64,000 nt of DNA from Dactylosporangium vinaceum (GTDB lineage: Bacteria; Actinomycetota; Actinomycetes; Mycobacteriales; Micromonosporaceae), in assembly GCF_019904175.1 (NCBI RefSeq), contig NZ_CP061913.1:3224001-3288000 (forward strand). The letters run 5' to 3'. Position numbers and translations under genes: made by a program. Below, piece after piece: positions 43,495 to 51,973 of this stretch. Numbering within the stretch: the stretch's first letter is position 1; the number at the start of each line of letters is the position of its first letter. The notes under the pieces are model-generated. The model was given only the letters and a program-made list of their open reading frames with translations, was not told the origin of the DNA and searched no databases.

Positions 43495-44268
43495 GTGACG
43501 ACCGGGATGCCCAGCGGGTCCATCGACAAGGCCCTGACCGTGCTGGAGGCCCTGGCCGAGCACAGCCGGCTGACGGACATCGCCACCGCGTCGGGCCTGC
43601 CGAAGTCGACTGTCCACCGCATCCTGCAGTCGCTCATCGGCTGGGGCTTCGCGCTCGTCGACGGCAACGGCGGCTACCTGCCCGGCCCGCGCATCCTGAC
43701 CCTCGCCGGGCGGGTGATGAGCCGCTTCGACCCGGCCCAGCACGCCCGGGCGGCGCTGCGCGACCTGCGCGACCGCACCGGCATGACCGTGCACTTCGCG
43801 ATCCGCGGCGGCGACGAGATCGTCTACGTCGACAAGATCGAGGGCCGCCGGCCGTATCAGATGAAGTCGCGCGTCGGCATGGCCGTCCCGCTGCACACCA
43901 CCGCCATCGGCAAGGCGGTGCTCGCGCACCTGGACGACGCCGAGATCGCCGCGATCGTCGAGCGGACCGGCCTGAGCGCCGTCACGCCGCGCTCGATCGT
44001 CGACCCGGCGGTCCTGCGCGAGCAGCTCGCGGCCGCGCTCACCGCCGGCTACGCGGTCGACGACGGCGAGAACGACATCGAGATCCGCTGCATCGGCGCG
44101 GCGGTCTTCGACCACACCGGCAACGTCCTCGGCGGCGTCTCCATCTCGGCGCTGTCGTTCGAGCTCGACCTGACAAGCGCGGCCCTCATCGCCGAGGTGA
44201 CGGGCGCCGCACACGCGGTGTCGCTGGCCCTCGGCGCACCCCCGGCCCGCCTCTCGGAGGTGGGCTGA
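43495..44268 (+). CDS. IclR-family regulator (KdgR-like)
   Basis: A 257-residue IclR regulator: N-terminal winged HTH (SIDKALTVLEALAEHSRLTD then LPKSTVHRILQSL) and a GAF-like effector domain with GMAVPLHTTAIGKAVLA and the Cys in EIRCIGAAVFD. GTG start 30 bp after kduD. KdgR-type IclR proteins sense KDG and repress uronate genes; here the perfect palindrome between dctP and kduI is the expected site. Confidence 0.9.
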   Translation: MTTGMPSGSIDKALTVLEALAEHSRLTDIATASGLPKSTVHRILQSLIGWGFALVDGNGGYLPGPRILTLAGRVMSRFDPAQHARAALRDLRDRTGMTVHFAIRGGDEIVYVDKIEGRRPYQMKSRVGMAVPLHTTAIGKAVLAHLDDAEIAAIVERTGLSAVTPRSIVDPAVLREQLAAALTAGYAVDDGENDIEIRCIGAAVFDHTGNVLGGVSISALSFELDLTSAALIAEVTGAAHAVSLALGAPPARLSEVG

Positions 44269-44290
44269 AGCCCACTCATCTGGAGCGACA

Positions 44291-44479
44291 ATGCCCAACA
44301 TCACCGTGGAGCTGCTGTCCGGCCGGACCCTGGACCAGCGGCGCGAGTTCGCCGAGGCCGTGACGGCCGCGGCCGTGCAGATCCTCAACGCCAAGCGGCC
44401 GTCGGTCCGCATCCGCTTCGACGAGATCGAGAAGACCGACGTCGCCAACGGCGGTGTCCTGGAGTCCGACAAGGACTGA
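44291..44479 (+). CDS. 4-oxalocrotonate tautomerase-family protein
   Basis: A 62-residue tautomerase monomer. The catalytic Pro follows the initiator Met (MPNITVELLSGRTLDQRR), Arg residues of the family are at about 39-41 (SVRIRF), and the length is typical for hexameric 4-OT. It is 22 bp past the IclR gene and probably belongs to the uronate operon, where a keto-enol tautomerase could assist ketouronate intermediates. That role is inference. Confidence 0.85.
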   Translation: MPNITVELLSGRTLDQRREFAEAVTAAAVQILNAKRPSVRIRFDEIEKTDVANGGVLESDKD

Positions 44480-44555
44480 GCGCCAGGCGTGCGGTGGCCC
44501 TCGGCGAGCGGGGGTCACCGCGGCGGCGGCACCGGCCGGCCGCTCGGCATCATGC

Positions 44556-45866
44556 TCAGCCGATGGGTGTCCTGACCCGGGCGGCCGCGACGACGACCTC
44601 CTCGATGCCGCGCAGCCCGGCCTCCAGCATGGCCGGGGAGATCGCGGTGGTGTCCACCCGCCACGTCAGCGCCAGGCCGCCGGGGACGGCGTCGACGTGC
44701 AGGAAGCAGGTGGCGTCGTACTCGTTGGAGCCGGGCCCCCACGTGAGGGTGCTCTGCTCCAGGGCGGCCGCGCGGGGGATCTGGGCCGACGCGCGCCGCC
44801 GGTCGTTGAAGTAGCACATGGTGTCGAGCTCGACGCCGCGCTCGGCCGCGACCCGGTCGACGAGCGCCCACAGGTCGCGCGGGTGGTAGTACGCGTGCAT
44901 CCCGGCCGTCAGCTGCGCCCGCCAGGCCCGCGCCACCACCTCGTCGAAGTCCGCGCCCGCGGTGTCGACGACGGCCAGCCCGGCCTGGGCCAGGTTGCTC
45001 ACCGAGGCCGCGAAGCCGGGCCGGAACCGGTTGCTGACGACCACCCGGAACGCCCCGACGGGCTCCCCGGACAGGCGCGCGAGCACCGTCGCGTACGCGG
45101 CCAGCAGCACGGTACCGCTGTGCACCTTCGCATCGGCGGCGACGGTCTCGGCGGCGCGGGCCAGGGCCGGTGACGTGAGCGTCGCCTCCTGCCAACGCTC
45201 GGGCTCCGGCGGGCGCTTGACCGGGAGCCGCTGGGGGCTGATGGCCCGCAGGTGCCGCTCCCAGTAGCGCAGCGAGGCGTCGTGCTGGCGCCGCGCGGCC
45301 CGCCCCTGCTGGGCCCGCGCCAGCTCCAGGGGCTGGACGCCCTCGACCGGCGCGAGCGCCCGCCCGGTCGCCGGGTCGAGGTTGGCCAGGTCGGCGATGA
45401 GCGCTTCGAAGCCGTACCCGTCGATGGCCATGTGGCAGTAGAGCGCGACGAGGTGCCGGGCCTGCTCGCCGTCGGCCACCACCGCCATCCGCACCGGCCA
45501 GTCCGCGGCCGGGTCCCAGGGTGCCGCCTCGTAGCGGTCCCGGATCTGCGCGGCCCGCGCCCCGGGGTCACTGCCGCCGTCGTACACCTCCAGCCGGATC
45601 TCGCCCGCGGGGGCGAGCACCTGCCGGGGCGGCATGTCGGTGGACAGCCGGGTCCGCAGCGACTGGTGCCGGCTCATGATGAATCCGAGCGTGGTCGCGA
45701 TGTCGGCCACTGTCGTGCCGGGCTCCAGGGGCATGACCCCGCCGGCCCACTCGACCGCCTCCACCACCTGCATCGAGCGCCAGGCGGCGAACTGCCCCCA
45801 CGTCAGTTCGCCGGTGCCTTCGCCGTCTCCGGAAAATGGCACGGAGAGGCATTCTCGCAGCGACAT
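44556..45866 (-). CDS. Stand-alone condensation-domain (PapA/NRPS-C-like) acyltransferase
   Basis: A 436-residue protein with the two-lobed chloramphenicol-acetyltransferase fold of NRPS condensation domains and PapA-type acyltransferases. The active-site motif HHxxxDG appears as YCHMAIDGYG: the catalytic second His and the DG are kept but the first His is Cys. Other landmarks are LTWGQFAAW at the N-terminus, SRHQSLRTRL and VVVSNRFRPGF. No adenylation or carrier domain gene is adjacent, so the acyl donor is unknown. ATG 45866 has GAGGGG eight bases upstream; a tiny ORF and hairpin lie in front. Confidence 0.82.
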   Translation of the reverse strand: MSLRECLSVPFSGDGEGTGELTWGQFAAWRSMQVVEAVEWAGGVMPLEPGTTVADIATTLGFIMSRHQSLRTRLSTDMPPRQVLAPAGEIRLEVYDGGSDPGARAAQIRDRYEAAPWDPAADWPVRMAVVADGEQARHLVALYCHMAIDGYGFEALIADLANLDPATGRALAPVEGVQPLELARAQQGRAARRQHDASLRYWERHLRAISPQRLPVKRPPEPERWQEATLTSPALARAAETVAADAKVHSGTVLLAAYATVLARLSGEPVGAFRVVVSNRFRPGFAASVSNLAQAGLAVVDTAGADFDEVVARAWRAQLTAGMHAYYHPRDLWALVDRVAAERGVELDTMCYFNDRRRASAQIPRAAALEQSTLTWGPGSNEYDATCFLHVDAVPGGLALTWRVDTTAISPAMLEAGLRGIEEVVVAAARVRTPIG

Positions 45867-45911
45867 GGGCTATTCCCCTCGGCGGCCGATTTCGCTATTT
45901 GAAGAAGGGAT

Positions 45912-45943
45912 GCGCCGGCGACGCTTTCGCTCGCCGCCGGCGC
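45912..45943 (-). promoter_or_regulatory. Leader hairpin upstream of the condensation gene
   Basis: GCGCCGGCG (45912-45920) pairs exactly with 45935-45943 around a 14-base loop. It lies between the 7-codon ORF and the condensation gene on the minus strand. It could be an attenuator, an mRNA stabiliser or a terminator of a short transcript. Confidence 0.4.
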
Positions 45944-45952
45944 CGAGGCTCC

Positions 45953-45976
45953 TTAGAGCGAGCGCACAGACTTCAT
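45953..45976 (-). CDS. Candidate 7-codon leader or precursor ORF (MKSVRSL)
   Basis: An ATG at 45976 is preceded at the ideal six-base spacing by AAGGGAGG, one of the best ribosome sites in the window. It opens a frame of seven codons, MKSVRSL, closed by TAA. The condensation gene starts 86 bp downstream on the same strand, after a hairpin. Such an ORF could be a leader peptide that tunes downstream expression or, less likely, a minimal peptide substrate. Expression is unproven; only the ribosome site and position support it. Confidence 0.4.
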   Translation of the reverse strand: MKSVRSL

Positions 45977-45989
45977 GGCCGACCTCCCT

Positions 45990-46238
45990 TCGCCGCACCG
46001 CGTCGGTCGATTGCAAAAGGGAGCCTAGCGCGAAATGAATCGATGAAGAAGTACTCCGGGAGTGTTTGGGTGCGAAGGACATCGATTTGTTAGGACGCTG
46101 CACGCATTGATGGCGAACCATTTTGAATTGGTCTGTATTGACGCGAACGAGGCTTGCCGCCCGGTTGGTGCACTACGTTCCCGGCGGGAAAAGGGTCGCG
46201 ATGGGGTTGTATCGACTGCCTGTATATGCCGATGACTG
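45990..46238. other. AT-richer intergenic region
   Basis: About 250 bp with clearly lower GC than the rest of the window, no supportable gene, and an imperfect inverted repeat ACCATTTT/AATTGGT near 46108-46124. It should hold the promoter of the 7-codon ORF and condensation gene and the 3' end signals of the two-component operon, but no consensus elements stand out. Confidence 0.5.
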
Positions 46239-46907
46239 CTAGCCGGCGTCGGCGAGGCCGTTGCGGTAGGCGTACACGACGGCCTGCACCCGGTCGCGGA
46301 GATCGAGCTTCGTGAGGATCCGGGAGACGTACGTCTTCACCGTCTCCGAGCTGATGACGAGCGTCGCCGCGATCTCGGCGTTGGACAGCCCGGTCGCGAT
46401 GAGCCGCAGCACCTCCAGCTCCCGCGGGGCGAGCACCTGCCCGGCGGCCACCTCCGGCGCGGCCGGGCGCACCCGGGTGCCGAACCGCCCGATGAGCTCC
46501 CGCGTCACGGCCGGGGCGAGCAGGGCCTCACCGGCCGCGACCGTCCGCACGCCGGCGATCAGCTGCTGCGGGGTGGCGTCCTTGAGCAGGAACCCGCTGG
46601 CTCCGGCGCGCAGGGCCTGGAAGACGTACTCGTCCAGGTTGAACGTCGTCACCACGAGCGTCCTGACCGGCTCGGCGATACCGGGCCCGGCCAGCTGCCG
46701 GGTCGCCTCGATCCCGTCGAGCACCGGCATCCGGATGTCCATGACCACGACATCGGGCCGCAGCCGCCGCCCCAGCTCGACCGCCGCCCGCCCGTCACCG
46801 GCCTCGCCGACGACCTCCAGGTCCTCCTGCGCGTCGAGGATCGTCACGAACCCGGTCCGGACCAGGGCCTGATCGTCACAGACCAGCACCCGGATGCGCT
46901 CACTCAT
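46239..46907 (-). CDS. NarL/LuxR-family response regulator
   Basis: A 222-residue regulator with receiver domain (DD at 11-12, phosphoacceptor Asp57 in VVVMDIRMPVLDG, Lys in FLLKDATP) and LuxR HTH (LAPRELEVLRLIATGLSNAE then ISSETVKTYVSRILTKL). Its ATG overlaps the stop of the kinase gene upstream (ATGA), so the two proteins form a classical co-translated pair. Confidence 0.92.
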   Translation of the reverse strand: MSERIRVLVCDDQALVRTGFVTILDAQEDLEVVGEAGDGRAAVELGRRLRPDVVVMDIRMPVLDGIEATRQLAGPGIAEPVRTLVVTTFNLDEYVFQALRAGASGFLLKDATPQQLIAGVRTVAAGEALLAPAVTRELIGRFGTRVRPAAPEVAAGQVLAPRELEVLRLIATGLSNAEIAATLVISSETVKTYVSRILTKLDLRDRVQAVVYAYRNGLADAG

Positions 46908-48124
46908 GCGGTGTCTCCGGTGGGGATGCGGGCGGTCACGAGGAAGCCGCCGTCGTCGGTCGGGCCGGCGTGCAGTTCGCCGCCGAGGATCTCGACCCGC
47001 TCGCGCAGCCCGTCGAGCCCGCGCCCGGAGCCGCCGACGGGGTGGGCCGGCGCGGGCCCCGGATCGTTGCCGACGGCGATGTGCACGCCGTCGCCGCGGT
47101 GGGCGAGGTGCACGCGGGTCGGCCGGCCGGGGGCGTACTTCAGGGCGTTCGTCAGCGCCTCCTGCACCACCCGGTATGCGGTGAGCTCCCGACCGGAGCC
47201 CAGGCCGCCCGCCCGCCCGTCCTCCACCAGCTCGACCGGCTGCCCCGCGCTGCGGGTCTGCACCACGAGCTCGGGCAGCGCGGCCAGGGTCGGCAGGTCA
47301 CCGCGGGGCGCGACCCGGTCCGGGTCGAGCACCCCGAGCAGGTCGCGCAGCTCACGCAGTGCCCGCCGGCCGGTACCGCTTATCGCCTCGAGATTGGCGC
47401 TCACCTGCTGCGGCGCCGCGGCCAGGAACTGCGCGGCGTCGGCCTGCACGACCATCGCCGTGACGTGGTGCGTGATGACGTCGTGCAACTCCCGCGCGAT
47501 CCGCGCCCGCTCCCCGGCCCGGGCCGCCGCGGCCGTCGCCCGCCGCCGCTCGGGCTCCATGATCCGCATCCGCCGCACGCGCGACCCCGCCGCCACTCCG
47601 GCCATGACGATCAGGAAGAACAGCACGAAGTCCTGCACCCGGGTGGGCGACCCGGCGGCATGCAGGGCAACGGCGAGCCCGGCATACCCGGCACAGGCGA
47701 TGCCCGTCGTCAAGCCCCGCCGCCGCTCCTGGTAGGCCGCCGCGCTGTACAGGGCCACGAGCAACCCGGCCCCGGCGAACGTCGGATAGCCCCGCAGCTC
47801 CTGCACCGCGAACCCGCCCGCCGCGACCGCCAGCACCGCCGAAGGCCACCGCCGCCGCCACGCCAGCGGCACCGTCTGCGCCAGCGCCGCCAGCACGGCG
47901 AGCCCGTCGACGGCCCGGTGCGGCAGCTCCCCGAGCCGGGTCCCGTTGGCCGCGAGCGGCGGCACGAACGCCAGCGCCGCCAGCGCCACCCCGACCGCCC
48001 CGTCCCGCACCACCACGCTGCGCGCCCGCCACCACCGCGGCGCGACGACCCGGCCCCGCCCACCCAGCCCACGCAGCACGCCCGCAGCGTAACGACCCTC
48101 GAACCCCGGTGCCGCCGGACCCAT
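46904..48124 (-). CDS. Sensor histidine kinase, HisKA_3 (DesK-like)
   Basis: A 406-residue kinase with an N-terminal block of about five membrane segments (residues 38-175), the phosphotransfer helix ARELHDVITHHVTAMVVQ and an ATPase domain with VQEALTNALKYAPG and GRGLDGLRERV. The protein has almost no extracytoplasmic loop, so it may sense a membrane signal. ATG 48124 is chosen with GAGAGGGGG upstream, rather than a TTG 6 bp earlier. It is coupled to the response regulator downstream. Confidence 0.9.
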   Translation of the reverse strand: MGPAAPGFEGRYAAGVLRGLGGRGRVVAPRWWRARSVVVRDGAVGVALAALAFVPPLAANGTRLGELPHRAVDGLAVLAALAQTVPLAWRRRWPSAVLAVAAGGFAVQELRGYPTFAGAGLLVALYSAAAYQERRRGLTTGIACAGYAGLAVALHAAGSPTRVQDFVLFFLIVMAGVAAGSRVRRMRIMEPERRRATAAAARAGERARIARELHDVITHHVTAMVVQADAAQFLAAAPQQVSANLEAISGTGRRALRELRDLLGVLDPDRVAPRGDLPTLAALPELVVQTRSAGQPVELVEDGRAGGLGSGRELTAYRVVQEALTNALKYAPGRPTRVHLAHRGDGVHIAVGNDPGPAPAHPVGGSGRGLDGLRERVEILGGELHAGPTDDGGFLVTARIPTGDTA

Positions 48125-48158
48125 CGTCAACCCCCTCTCCCCGCTCGCCCCGCCCCGC

Positions 48159-49052
48159 TCACGTGCCGGCCGCGGCGTCAGGGCTCTGGGAGGAGGGCGT
48201 GGTGGCGCGGCGGTGGCGGTGGACGAGGCGGCCCGTGCGGTACGCCCGGCGCAGGAAGACGGCTGTCACCGCGGCCCCGGCCAGAATGGCGACGAGGCTG
48301 CCCTCGGGGCCGAAGGGGCCGCCGCTTATCAGATCGGAGCCGGCCGCGGCGCCGCGCAGGAGGCCGTGGGTGCCGGTGGTGCCGGAGACCACGGTGCCGA
48401 AGAGGCCGGACTCGGCGAAGTTCCAACCCAGGTGCAGGCCGATCGGGACCCAGAGGGAGCGGGTGGCCGTGTACGCGGCGCCCAGCATCAGGCCGGCCTC
48501 GGCGGCGATGGCCAGGGCGCCCCACAGCGTGGCCTGGGGGTTGAACAGGTGCAGCACACCGAACAGGACGCCCGAGACGCCCAGCGCGGCCCACGTGCCC
48601 TGCCACTGCTCGACCAGGCGGAACAGTGCGCCGCGGAACAGCAGCTCCTCGGCGACGGCGGCGCCGATCATCGTGCCCAGGGTGGCGAGCATGGCCCAGC
48701 CCGAGCCCCAACCCCGGATCTCGTACCCCCCGAACAGCGCGATGACCCCGATCGTCAGCGTGAACAGCGCGATCCCGGCGCCCGTGAAGCGCAGGACCTG
48801 CGGTGCCAGCGCAGCCGGGGCGACCTCGGTGACCGGGCGCCGCTCGAGCGCGGCGACGATCCGGCGGTACACCCACAGGCCCAGCCCGGCCGTCAGCACC
48901 CCGACGGCCAGGGCGGTCGCGGCGTTGCCGGAGGCGGCCGAATTGACGGCCGCCGAGGCCACGAGCACGATCCCGAACACCACGAGCATCACGGGCAGGC
49001 GCAGCCCGATCCGGCGGGCCGGGCGCGCCGGGGCCGGCTGAGTCTCGGTCAT
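48159..49052 (-). CDS. CPBP-family intramembrane metalloprotease-like protein
   Basis: A 297-residue membrane protein with about eight hydrophobic segments. The three CPBP/Abi motifs are present: AEELLFRG (E-E-x3-R), FGVLHLFNP (FxxxH) and HLGWNFAES (HxxxN/D). The family includes CAAX prenyl proteases and bacteriocin-immunity proteins; the substrate is unknown. ATG 49052 is favoured by AGGGG six bases upstream. It lies upstream of the two-component operon, separated by about 30 bp, and may be transcribed with it. Confidence 0.87.
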   Translation of the reverse strand: MTETQPAPARPARRIGLRLPVMLVVFGIVLVASAAVNSAASGNAATALAVGVLTAGLGLWVYRRIVAALERRPVTEVAPAALAPQVLRFTGAGIALFTLTIGVIALFGGYEIRGWGSGWAMLATLGTMIGAAVAEELLFRGALFRLVEQWQGTWAALGVSGVLFGVLHLFNPQATLWGALAIAAEAGLMLGAAYTATRSLWVPIGLHLGWNFAESGLFGTVVSGTTGTHGLLRGAAAGSDLISGGPFGPEGSLVAILAGAAVTAVFLRRAYRTGRLVHRHRRATTPSSQSPDAAAGT

Positions 49053-49298
49053 CGTGAACCCCTTCACCAGGTGCGCGACCGCCTGCCGCGCCGATACGCC
49101 GACGCTATGGCGCACCGGCCCACCGGCACGTCCCCGCACGGTGGGCATCGGCGTGTAGCTCCCGCGGGGGACACGTGTCGATCGATTCCACCGGATTCAC
49201 TCCGCAGAGGGATCGGTCCTTCGCTGTGCGTATAACCGCTGCGCGAAACGTCGCTCGGCGGACTAGTTCGAGGTTGCCGCAGCCAACACGATGAGACA

Positions 49299-50426
49299 GT
49301 GGACCTGTCTGTGCTGCGGTCACTCGCCGGGGAGCGCTGCCTGCTGGAGCTGGACGGCGTCGTGGACTACGCCTCCGCGCCCTACCTCCGTCAGCTGGTG
49401 TTCCGGCAGCTCGATGTCGGCGCGAGCGAGCTCGTGCTGGACGTGTCACGGCTGCGGCTGCTCGACGCGGCCTCGATCCGGGTCCTGCTCTACCTGAGCC
49501 GCCGGGCCGAGCAGCACGGTGCCCACCTGCACGTGGCCGGGGCGGGCGGCGCGGTCCTGTCCGCGCTGGAGATCGTCGGGGCGGCCAAGCGGCTCGCCGC
49601 ATACGACGGCTTCGCCTGGCCGCCGGAGCACCTCCAGCGCGAGGCTGTCGCGCTCGCCGAGCTGCCGGTGCCGCCCGGGCAGTTCCCGGCCGACGTCATC
49701 GAGCTCGTCCGCCGGTTCCGGGCGCTCGACGCGGCCGATCCGGCCCGGCGGCGGGCCCGCAACGAGGTGATCGAGGTGTGCCTGCCCGCCTCGCGGCGGC
49801 TGGCCCGCCGCTACGGGCCGCCGGCGGCGCGCGGCGACCTGATGCAGGTGGCGGCGCTCGGGCTGGTCAAGGCGGTCGACCACTTCGACCCCGAGCACGG
49901 CGTCGACTTCGGTGCCTACGCGACGCCCACGATTCTCGGGGAGCTGAAGCGGTACTTCCGGGACCGCAGCTACGGCGTGCGCATGCCCCGCCGCCTGCAG
50001 GATCTGCGGCTGCGTCTCAACCGGGCGCGCGAGGAGCTCACGCAGTCGCTGCGCCGCCCGCCGTCGGTCGCCGAGCTCGCCGCGCACCTCGGGGTGGCCC
50101 CGCACGAGGTGCTCGACGTGGCCGGGGCCGGGGGCGTGTTCCGGCCGCTGTCGCTGGAGGAGCCGGCCCGGGCGGGCGAGTCACAGGTCACGCTCGGGGA
50201 GACGATCGGGGCCTGCGAGCCCGAGTACGAGCTGGTCGAGCACCACGAGGCGCTGCGCCGCCTGATCGTCCGGCTGCCGGAGCGGGAGCAGCGCATCATC
50301 GCGCTGCGCTTCTACGGCAACCGGACCCAGGCCGAGATCGCCCAGATCGTCGGGCTCTCGCAGATGCACGTGTCGCGGCTGCTCGCGCACGCCCTGGACT
50401 TCCTGCGCCGCCATCTCAACGCCTGA
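49299..50426 (+). CDS. STAS-domain fusion to a SigB/SigF/SigG-family sigma factor
   Basis: A 375-residue protein. Residues 1-110 form a STAS anti-anti-sigma-like domain; residues 140-375 form a sigma factor with region 2 (DLMQVAALGLVKAVDHFDPE, FGAYATPTILGELKRYF), region 3 (MPRRLQDLRLRLNRARE) and region 4 (LPEREQRIIALRFYGN, LSQMHVSRLLAHAL). In free antagonists the STAS motif is DSSG with a phosphoserine; here it reads D56-A57-A58-S59, so the usual phosphorylation site is lost. The fusion suggests intramolecular control of partner-switching. GTG start, weak ribosome site. Confidence 0.88.
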   Translation: MDLSVLRSLAGERCLLELDGVVDYASAPYLRQLVFRQLDVGASELVLDVSRLRLLDAASIRVLLYLSRRAEQHGAHLHVAGAGGAVLSALEIVGAAKRLAAYDGFAWPPEHLQREAVALAELPVPPGQFPADVIELVRRFRALDAADPARRRARNEVIEVCLPASRRLARRYGPPAARGDLMQVAALGLVKAVDHFDPEHGVDFGAYATPTILGELKRYFRDRSYGVRMPRRLQDLRLRLNRAREELTQSLRRPPSVAELAAHLGVAPHEVLDVAGAGGVFRPLSLEEPARAGESQVTLGETIGACEPEYELVEHHEALRRLIVRLPEREQRIIALRFYGNRTQAEIAQIVGLSQMHVSRLLAHALDFLRRHLNA

Positions 50427-50463
50427 TGCTGCGGGGTAGCGCCGGTTGGTACCGTTTTGCTCC

Positions 50464-51930
50464 ATGGCCGACGGTGCACCGATCTCGCTGTACAACTCCC
50501 TCTCCCGGCGGGCGGAGCCGCTGCGCCCGCTGGTCCCCGGCGAGGTCGGCCTCTACACCTGCGGCCCGACGGTGTACTCGTACGCCCACCTCGGCAACAT
50601 GCGCCCCTACGTCTTCAGCGACACCCTGCGCCGGGTCCTCGAATGGAAGGGTCTGCGCGTCCGGCAGGTCGTCAACATCACCGACGTCGGCCACACGGTC
50701 GGCGAGAGCGACCTCGGCGAGGACAAGGTCGAGGCGGCCGCCCGCCGTGAGCTGAAGTCGGTCCGCGAGGTCACCGCCCACTACACCGAGGCGTACCTGC
50801 GCGACCTCGCCCGGCTCAACGTCCGCACCCCGTCCGAGCTGCCCCGGGCGTCCGACTACGTGCCGCAGATGATCGAGTTTGCGAAGGTGCTCGACGAGCG
50901 CGGCTACACCTACCAGGCCGACAGCGGCCTGTACTTCGACACGTCCCGCTCACCCGGCTACGGCACCCTGGCCCAGATCTCGATGGAGGGCCAGCGCGAG
51001 GGCGCCCGCCTGGAGGCGGTGCCCGGCAAGCGCAACAAGGCCGACTTCGCGGTGTGGCGCACGGAGGCCCCGGGCCAGCGGCGGGTCATGCGCTGGGAAT
51101 CCCCGTGGGGCACCGGCGTGCCCGGCTGGCACCTCGAGTGCTCGGTCATGAGCATCGACCTGCTGGGCCGGCACTTCGACATCCACACCGGCGGCGTCGA
51201 CCACCGCGAGATCCACCACGTCAACGAGATCGCGCAGAGCGAGGCGTTCCTCGGCGAGGCAGCCGCGCCGTGGGTGTCCCTGTGGCTGCACAACGAGTTC
51301 GTCCTCCTGCGCGCCCGCAAGGTTTCCAAGTCCGAGGACGGCGGACCGCTGCTGCAGGACCTCGTCGACGCCGGCGTCCACCCGCTCGCCTACCGCTACT
51401 TCCTGCTCACCGCCAACTACCGCAGCCAGCTGGAGCTCACCGACGCCGCCGTCCAGGCCGCGTCGAGCGCCCTGCGCCGGCTGGTCGGCCGGGCCGAGGC
51501 CCTGCGCCCGCTGCCGGACCGGCCGACCCGCGCGGCGGCGGAGGCGGCGATGAGCACCGACGCCGGCCGGGCCGCCCTGCGCCGCCTCGACGAGGCCGTC
51601 TCCGACGACCTGAACACCCCGAGAGCCCTGGCCGACCTGAACACGACACTGCGCGGCGACGACCTGCCGGACACCGACCGGGCCGTGCTGCTGGCCGCGG
51701 CCGACGCCGTGCTCGGCCTCGGCCTGGCCACCCTGTCCGCGGCCGATCTGACCGGCCGGACCGCCACCACCGCGGCCGGCGCGGCGGTGCAGGCCCTGCT
51801 GGCCCGGCGCGAGGACGCCCGGCAGCGCCGCGACTGGGCCGAGTCCGACCGCCTCCGCGCCGAGATCGCCGACGCCGGCTGGCGCGTTGTCGACACACCG
51901 GAGGGCCCGGTGCTGGAGCCGGCCTCCTGA
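50464..51930 (+). CDS. cysS: Cysteinyl-tRNA synthetase, non-canonical clade
   Basis: A 488-residue class I synthetase with the HIGH-type motif CGPTVYSYAHLGNMRPY, the KMSKS-type motif KVSKSEDGG, and zinc ligands at YTCGP, HLECSVMS and the HH of the next motif. That motif is GGVDHREIHHVNEIAQSEA instead of the usual GGxDLxFPHHENEIAQ, and NITDVGHTVGESDLGEDK replaces NITDVDDK. These traits mark a second clade of bacterial CysRS. The full anticodon-binding C-terminus is present, so it is not MshC. It may be an extra copy beside the housekeeping enzyme. Confidence 0.85.
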   Translation: MADGAPISLYNSLSRRAEPLRPLVPGEVGLYTCGPTVYSYAHLGNMRPYVFSDTLRRVLEWKGLRVRQVVNITDVGHTVGESDLGEDKVEAAARRELKSVREVTAHYTEAYLRDLARLNVRTPSELPRASDYVPQMIEFAKVLDERGYTYQADSGLYFDTSRSPGYGTLAQISMEGQREGARLEAVPGKRNKADFAVWRTEAPGQRRVMRWESPWGTGVPGWHLECSVMSIDLLGRHFDIHTGGVDHREIHHVNEIAQSEAFLGEAAAPWVSLWLHNEFVLLRARKVSKSEDGGPLLQDLVDAGVHPLAYRYFLLTANYRSQLELTDAAVQAASSALRRLVGRAEALRPLPDRPTRAAAEAAMSTDAGRAALRRLDEAVSDDLNTPRALADLNTTLRGDDLPDTDRAVLLAAADAVLGLGLATLSAADLTGRTATTAAGAAVQALLARREDARQRRDWAESDRLRAEIADAGWRVVDTPEGPVLEPAS

Positions 51931-51932
51931 GA

Positions 51933-51970
51933 GCGGCCGGCCGCCTGATCGCTGCCGTCCAACCGGCCGC
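51933..51970. terminator. Hairpin between convergent cysS and serine-hydrolase genes
   Basis: GCGGCCGG (51933-51940) pairs with CCGGCCGC (51963-51970) in the 43-bp gap between two converging genes; loop 22 bases, no U-run. Confidence 0.4.
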
Positions 51971-51973
51971 GCC

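Noticed and set aside
45870..46121. 83-codon frame on the minus strand covering the leader of the condensation gene
   Set aside because: No ribosome site, no recognisable domain, and its codons lack the GC3 bias of real genes; the 7-codon frame has the only good ribosome site here.
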